Source of the DNA: Propionivibrio sp.
Lineage (GTDB): Bacteria > Pseudomonadota > Gammaproteobacteria > Burkholderiales > Rhodocyclaceae
Assembly (NCBI GenBank): GCA_003249625.1
Contig: QKII01000374.1
Span: 1-12,638, forward strand
Direction of reading: 5' to 3'
Length of the DNA stretch: 12,638 nucleotides
Shown here: positions 8,402-12,638 of the stretch, piece after piece
How positions within the stretch are numbered: the stretch's first letter is position 1
Layout of the letters: each line of letters opens with the position of its first letter
Notes under the pieces: model-generated
Database searches by the model: none
Told to the model about the DNA's origin: nothing
Seen by the model: the letters and a program-made list of their open reading frames with translations, nothing else
Position numbers and translations under genes: made by a program

Positions 8402-8406
8402 ACAAA

Positions 8407-8410
8407 CCTC
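8407..8410 (-). promoter_or_regulatory. ribosome binding site deciding the prsT start
   Basis: GAGG (within AGTGAGG) on the minus strand, 5 bases before the ATG at 8401. The alternative ATG at 8428 is preceded by TTTCATCCCGA, which has no such site. Confidence 0.6.
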
Positions 8411-8448
8411 ACTCAGTAGGTGTGTCATTCGGGATGAAATAGTCCAAT

Positions 8449-9807
8449 TTATTTTAGTCCGTAGCGATGCATCAGATCGTACAGTGTCGGTCGGCTGACC
8501 CCGAGCATCTCCGCTGCTCGAAGCACGTTGCCGTCAACGCGTCCCAGCGCCGTGATGATTACGCGTCGCTCGGCTTCCTCGCGGGCTACGCGGAGATCAA
8601 GGACGACATCTTCACCGTTCTTGGTATCGCCGAGGCCGATATCCTCAAGCGTGATCTGGTTACCATCGGCCATGATGACGGCACGTTTGACGCAGTTTTC
8701 CAATTCCCTTACGTTGCCAGGCCAAGTGTGGTTCTCAATCGCTCGGAGGGCATCTTCACGCAAGCTCATCGTGCCCCGCTTATGTTCCTCCGCGAAGCGA
8801 CGAACAAAAGCATGCGTCAGGAGCGCCGTATCGCCCTGACGGGCGCGTAACGGCGGCAGGCTGACCACGATTTCGGCCAGGCGGTAGTAAAGATCTTCCC
8901 TGAACCGCCCTTCACTGATCAGCGCCTTGAGATCCTGATGCGTCGCACACACGATGCGCACGTCTACAGGTATTTCCTGACGGCCGCCAATCCGCTCGAT
9001 CACCCGCTCCTGAAGAAACCGGAGCAATTTCGCCTGCAACGGCATGGGAAGGTCACCAATCTCGTCAAGCATCAGCGTCCCCCCGTCGGCAACTTCGATT
9101 TTCCCCGGCGTGGTCTTTACGGCACCGGTAAACGCACCCTTTTCGTAGCCGAACAGTTCGCTCTCCAGAAGCGTGTCCGGAATGGCCGCGCAGTTGATGG
9201 CGATGAACCTCTGTTTCTTTCGGTTCGATGCGGCATGTACCCCGCGTGCGATCAATTCCTTGCCCGTGCCACTTTCGCCGAGCACCAAAACCGTCGCATC
9301 GCTCGGAGCGACCTTTTCCACGGTGCGGCAAACCCGCAGGACTTCCGGATCCCGGCTGATCAGGCCCGCAAGTACGTCGGGCTGGTACATCAACTGCAGG
9401 CGGGCGTTCTCCTGTTGCAAATCGTAGAGACGAAACGCCCGGTCGATGGTCAGCCCGAGCATGTCGACTTCGAATGGCTTGGCAAAGAAATCGTAGGCGC
9501 CCAGCGCAACCGCACGAAGGGCATTGCTCCGGTCATTCTGTCCCGTAAGTACAATGACTTTCGTTTCCGGCGCAAGCGTGAGTATTTCTTCCAGCAGCTT
9601 GAATCCTTCGGAAACCGAATCGGGATCGGGGGGCAGACCGAGATCCATTGTCACGACAGGTGGAGAAAAGCGGCGAATCTGCGCCAAGGCGCTTTCTCGG
9701 TCATCCGCCGCCAGTGTTTCGTACTGATCGAATGCCCAGCGGATCTGTTTCTGCAGCGCAGGATCATCCTCGACGATCAGCAACGGTCGCAATTTGTCGG
9801 AACTCAT
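8449..9807 (-). CDS. prsR: PEP-CTERM system sigma-54-dependent response regulator PrsR
   Basis: A 452-residue NtrC-type activator. The receiver domain (about 7-125) has the acidic pair Asp14/Asp15, phospho-acceptor Asp55 in TMDLGLPP, Thr88 and Lys110. The AAA+ domain (about 145-380) has Walker A GESGTGKE (177-184), the sigma-54 contact loop GAFTGA (224-229) intact, and Walker B TLMLDEIGD (244-252). The C-terminal Fis-type helix-turn-helix (about 416-452) ends GVSRPTLYDLMHRYGLK. All residues needed for phosphorylation and sigma-54 activation are present. Its ATG overlaps the stop of prsK (ATGA), so the two are translationally coupled. GGAG lies 7 bases before the ATG. In Zoogloea and relatives this pair drives PEP-CTERM protein genes and floc formation (established for the family; its targets here are not in view). 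Confidence 0.94.
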   Translation of the reverse strand: MSSDKLRPLLIVEDDPALQKQIRWAFDQYETLAADDRESALAQIRRFSPPVVTMDLGLPPDPDSVSEGFKLLEEILTLAPETKVIVLTGQNDRSNALRAVALGAYDFFAKPFEVDMLGLTIDRAFRLYDLQQENARLQLMYQPDVLAGLISRDPEVLRVCRTVEKVAPSDATVLVLGESGTGKELIARGVHAASNRKKQRFIAINCAAIPDTLLESELFGYEKGAFTGAVKTTPGKIEVADGGTLMLDEIGDLPMPLQAKLLRFLQERVIERIGGRQEIPVDVRIVCATHQDLKALISEGRFREDLYYRLAEIVVSLPPLRARQGDTALLTHAFVRRFAEEHKRGTMSLREDALRAIENHTWPGNVRELENCVKRAVIMADGNQITLEDIGLGDTKNGEDVVLDLRVAREEAERRVIITALGRVDGNVLRAAEMLGVSRPTLYDLMHRYGLK

Positions 9808-11918
9808 GCGGAGACTCCAGTGTTTGCAGGGTTTGAATTCACTTCGTTTCCGGCAACGAACAGGGGCAACAGCAGACTGACACGCGTTCCGGCGTTGACT
9901 TCACTATCGACCAACACCTTGCCGCCGAGTTCTTGCACATACTGGAAACTCTCGTAAGCACCAATGCCCATTCCGGCCGGCTTGGTCGTCTGGAATGGCT
10001 TGAACAGACGTTCCCGGAGAAATTCCGGGCTCATGCCGTGGCCGGTATCGCTTACCATCACCAGCGCGTGTTCATCCCGGCGTGATATTGCCACATGCAC
10101 TTCTCCGCCCTGCTCCGTGGCGTCAAGCGCATTCTGTACTACGTGACCGATAACGCGCTCGACGCGGTCCTCGTGCCCCTTGGCCACGAGCTTTTCCCCC
10201 GCCTCGATTTCCAGTTTTCGTCCCTGCCGCATTTTTGCTGCCTGAATCCTGCGGACGACCGCACCAAGATCGACACCGCGCGGACTGGCGACTGGCGTGG
10301 TGCCCTCACGCAACTGCATCATCAACTGCCGCATGCGTTCCACCGAGTTTTCGACGGTCATCAGCATGTCCTGCTGGAACTCCGGATTGTCACGATGTCG
10401 TTCCGCGTTTTTAAGCATCAGGGACAACTGAGCGATGATGTTCTTGAGATCATGCACGACGAAGGCGGACATCCGGTTGAAAGCGTCGAATTTCCGGGCT
10501 TCGAGCAAAGCATCTGCGGCCTGCATTTGCCCCAGAAAAGCTCCTGCCTGACGCCCCGCAGTTTTCAGAAGATCGTTGATTTCCCAATTGACTTCCACCG
10601 CAGTACGCGCAGTCGCCAGGATGACAAAACCGATCAGTTCGTTTCCCGTCGCCAGCGGCACCACCAGCCAGGCGTTGGGTACATCAAGCAGCCATTCGGG
10701 TAGCTGCAGTTGCTCGTAACGCCCCGGCGACGCGCGGTACTCCTCGAGATTGATGATCCAGCCGCTATCGGACAGGAATCGGCAGAGGCTGCTCGTCGCG
10801 TCCTCGGTGGCTTCCGAAACCGGCAGGTTCCAGCGCGCGGACTGGGCAAAGAAACGCCCGGCAGGATCGCGCAACCAGAGCGTTCCTGCGGGACTTTCCA
10901 CCATATCCGCGAGGCCCTTGATCACGTGCGTTCCCATTTCTGAAACGCCATCCTGCGCCGAAAGCGTGTTGGTGAAACGCAGCCACTCCTCGCGGTAATC
11001 GTAGCGATAGCTGAAGAAGTTCTTCCCGATCAGAACCCGTAATCTGGCCCGCATCGACCCGGAAAGAGCGAGTACCGCGAGCAGCAACATGGCGACGAAG
11101 ACGATGGCAATCTGCAGCGCACGCCCCCAGTCGCCACCGAAATAGCGTACGTAATAACCGGCAGCAGAGATAAAGAGAAGATACAACCCCGTGACGACCA
11201 GCGACGCAGATTGCAGCGCTGCACGCTGCGAAAGAACGACACGCTTTTTCCAATCCCGGCTGCGGGAGGTCGAGATGGCGATCAAGGGCACGGCCAGCGC
11301 ATGGATGAACCCGCGAATGCTGAAGGCGTCGGCGTCGATACGGTTAAAAAGCAGTGCATCGGAATAGAGATAGAGGTCGAATAGCGCCGCACCGCCGAAG
11401 CCCAGGCACAATGGTTTGATGCTCCAGCGCAAATCGGGTGTGACATTGCGCAGCAACTGCTCGACCAGTACCACTGAAAACACAGACGTTCCGAGTGCAT
11501 CGAGAAGGACGATGCGTTGCGGTTGAAATCCTGCCTCGAAGTTCGTCAGCACCATCAACTGCGCGACGAGGCCGACTACGATAAGGCCAGTGGCGATGGC
11601 GCGCAGCCTTTTCCACCGGGCCGAAATCCCGGAATTACTGTCCGGATCCGGCTTTTCAAGGATCAGAAGAAAGGCGAACCAGCTTCCATAGCGCAGCAAG
11701 TCGGCCAGCAGACTACCGGCCAGAAAGACTGAAGATCGGGTCAACGCAAATGCCAGGCTCGTAAGCCCCCAAAACGCACTGAGCGTCACAGCAACGAAAA
11801 GCCTGCGGCTGCGCACGCCCGCTTTCCATCCGTCGACGAGAAATACGCCGAAGATGGCATAGGCGAACCCGGCTAATCCATAGCTCCAGGCGCTCATCGT
11901 TTCCATGCCTGCTTCCAA
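9804..11918 (-). CDS. prsK: PEP-CTERM system membrane histidine kinase PrsK
   Basis: A 704-residue kinase. Residues 1-290 contain about seven or eight hydrophobic membrane segments (for example 14-28, 41-58, 110-124, 238-255, 268-286). A GAF domain follows (about 315-465: VEVNWEINDLLKTAGRQAGA at its end). The H-box SAFVVHDLKN contains phospho-acceptor His489. The ATPase domain has the N box VVQNALDA (Asn596), G1 DTGHGM (624-629) and G2 GMGIGAYES (649-657). The G2 form replaces the usual GLGL, which I believe is normal for this family. It phosphorylates the adjoining PrsR. Start: a TTG at 11918 with AGGAG 7 bases upstream. The in-frame ATG at 11906 is 19 bases from that site, so TTG is preferred, but the four-residue difference is uncertain. 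It begins 117 bases after the sugar transferase stop and could belong to the same transcript or have its own promoter. Confidence 0.93.
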   Translation of the reverse strand: MEAGMETMSAWSYGLAGFAYAIFGVFLVDGWKAGVRSRRLFVAVTLSAFWGLTSLAFALTRSSVFLAGSLLADLLRYGSWFAFLLILEKPDPDSNSGISARWKRLRAIATGLIVVGLVAQLMVLTNFEAGFQPQRIVLLDALGTSVFSVVLVEQLLRNVTPDLRWSIKPLCLGFGGAALFDLYLYSDALLFNRIDADAFSIRGFIHALAVPLIAISTSRSRDWKKRVVLSQRAALQSASLVVTGLYLLFISAAGYYVRYFGGDWGRALQIAIVFVAMLLLAVLALSGSMRARLRVLIGKNFFSYRYDYREEWLRFTNTLSAQDGVSEMGTHVIKGLADMVESPAGTLWLRDPAGRFFAQSARWNLPVSEATEDATSSLCRFLSDSGWIINLEEYRASPGRYEQLQLPEWLLDVPNAWLVVPLATGNELIGFVILATARTAVEVNWEINDLLKTAGRQAGAFLGQMQAADALLEARKFDAFNRMSAFVVHDLKNIIAQLSLMLKNAERHRDNPEFQQDMLMTVENSVERMRQLMMQLREGTTPVASPRGVDLGAVVRRIQAAKMRQGRKLEIEAGEKLVAKGHEDRVERVIGHVVQNALDATEQGGEVHVAISRRDEHALVMVSDTGHGMSPEFLRERLFKPFQTTKPAGMGIGAYESFQYVQELGGKVLVDSEVNAGTRVSLLLPLFVAGNEVNSNPANTGVSA

Positions 11919-11925
11919 GCAAAAA

Positions 11926-11930
11926 CTCCT
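11926..11930 (-). promoter_or_regulatory. ribosome binding site for the TTG start of prsK
   Basis: AGGAG on the minus strand, 7 bases from TTG at 11916-11918. The spacing is ideal for TTG and too long (19 bases) for the following ATG at 11906. Confidence 0.6.
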
Positions 11931-11981
11931 TCAGATCGGGCCCGCACCGAAGACACTATGACACACCCTGAGGGAGTCCGA

Positions 11982-12015
11982 ACGTATCCCGAAACTCGAT
12001 TTGTCCGGGATACGT
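11982..12015. repeat. perfect 10-bp inverted repeat with 14-base loop, sugar transferase-prsK gap
   Basis: ACGTATCCCG and CGGGATACGT pair perfectly. Inside the loop AAA and TTT can add three more pairs around CTCGA, leaving a 3-base bulge. It lies about 21 bases after the sugar-transferase stop. In minus-strand RNA no run of U follows, so it is not a classical intrinsic terminator. It could be an mRNA-stabilising or attenuating hairpin between the transferase and prsK, or a protein-binding site. Nothing else is evident in the 117-base gap apart from the prsK ribosome site. Confidence 0.6.
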
Positions 12016-12035
12016 GGTACTACTTGGTTGTCTTT

Positions 12036-12638
12036 TTATTGAGCGCCTTTTCCGGTGAGCACGACGCCAACCGTTTCGAAAAGAATCACGATATCCAGGA
12101 ACAGCGTGTGATTCTTTACATAGTACAGATCATATTGGAGTTTCTGGATCGAATCATCGACCGACGCTCCGTAGTGATAACTAACCTGTGCCCACCCTGT
12201 CACGCCAGGTTTGACACTGTGGCGAACGGCGTAAAACGGAATATCCCGGGTCAGCTGATCGACGAAATAAGGCCGTTCCGGGCGGGGACCGACCAGACTC
12301 ATGTCGCCGGAAAGAACGCTGTAGAGTTGCGGAAGTTCGTCGATGCGCAGTTTGCGGATGATTCGTCCGACACGGGTCGTCGATCGTCGTTGGCTGAAGC
12401 CCAGCGCGGCTTGCCATCACTTTCGGCATCCCTGCGCATGCTGCGGAACTTGATAACGTTGAACAAACGGCCATTTCGTCCCACGCGCTCCTGGCGGTAA
12501 AAAATCGGGAATCCGTCTTCTATTACGATTGCAATGGCAGTGAGCAACATGACGGGAAGCGCGAGCAACAACAGGATGCTTGCTGCCATAAGGTCGAACA
12601 GACGCTTGACGAAGGTTCGACTCCACCCTTGCCGGAAC
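12036..12638 (-). CDS. polyprenyl-phosphate sugar transferase (EpsB/WcaJ type), 5' part beyond window, apparent frameshift
   Basis: The catalytic C-terminal domain of a phosphoglycosyl transferase that puts the first sugar phosphate on undecaprenyl phosphate at the inner membrane. At the window edge the frame reads FRQGWSRTFVKRLFDLMAAS, then the membrane hairpin ILLLLALPVMLLTAIAIVIE, then FYRQERVG and VIKFRSMRRDAE. After ASANDDR the frame is lost. Near 12377-12386 a second minus frame takes over with TRVGRIIRKLRIDELPQL, GDMSLVGPRP, VKPGVTGWAQVSYHYGAS and a normal end, TGKGAQ. Restoring one base gives NDDRxTRVG with family-typical spacing, so a single-base loss is the simplest reading; the site has a short GACGA..GACGA repeat. 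All catalytic motifs survive across the two halves, and such a gene is normally needed for the locus, so a sequencing or assembly error is quite possible. Family fit is the PEP-CTERM-associated EpsB-like group. The start lies outside the window. Confidence 0.85.

Noticed and set aside
8402..8428. Longer N-terminus for PrsT (ATG at 8428)
   Set aside because: No ribosome site, and it adds nine residues in front of a normal lipoprotein signal. The ATG at 8401 is better.
8938..9957. 339-codon plus-strand open frame
   Set aside because: It lies opposite the conserved AAA+ and receiver domains of PrsR; codon-bias shadow.
11982..12015. Rho-independent terminator after the sugar transferase
   Set aside because: The stem is good but no T-run follows on the minus strand, so it is listed as an inverted repeat instead.

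Overview
The window is one face of a betaproteobacterial exopolysaccharide / PEP-CTERM protein-sorting locus. Every gene I can support lies on the minus strand, so transcription runs from position 12638 towards 1. The organism is most likely a floc- or biofilm-forming betaproteobacterium, probably of the Rhodocyclales (Zoogloea / Accumulibacter / Dechloromonas type). I infer this from the gene content (prsK, prsR, prsT with a polyprenyl-phosphate sugar transferase and an exosortase-associated acyltransferase) and the moderately high GC. No 16S or other phylogenetic marker is present.

Layout in transcription order. (1) 12638-12036: C-terminal part of a bacterial sugar transferase (EpsB/WcaJ type) that loads the first sugar on the lipid carrier. 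It runs off the right edge and carries an apparent one-base frameshift near 12380. (2) A 117-base gap with a perfect 10-bp inverted repeat. (3) prsK (membrane histidine kinase), overlapping prsR (sigma-54 activator) by four bases, then prsT (a 925-residue TPR lipoprotein). (4) tviB/wbpO and tviC/wbpP, overlapping by 13 bases, which together make UDP-N-acetyl-galactosaminuronic acid. (5) A Sel1-repeat lytic transglycosylase and a trypsin-like secreted protease; the protease has lost about ten bases exactly at its catalytic-serine motif. (6) A 234-base gap with an 18-bp palindrome and a possible 48-codon ORF. (7) A FeeM-like N-acyltransferase fused to a C-terminal PilZ (c-di-GMP) domain.

How they work together (inference from family knowledge). 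PrsK senses a signal at the membrane and phosphorylates PrsR. PrsR activates sigma-54 promoters of PEP-CTERM and polysaccharide genes. The sugar transferase starts the repeat unit, TviB/TviC supply an acidic amino sugar, PrsT works at the outer membrane, and the transglycosylase may open peptidoglycan for export. The acyltransferase-PilZ protein would couple acylation to c-di-GMP. The exosortase itself, any PEP-CTERM substrate, and the Wzx/Wzy or Wza/Wzc export genes are not in this window.

The most notable points are the two reading-frame lesions, the acyltransferase-PilZ fusion, and the two inverted repeats in the only sizeable non-coding gaps. I found no RNA genes, insertion sequences, CRISPR arrays or phage genes. 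I did not find a wholly unknown system; the locus is a variant of a known one.
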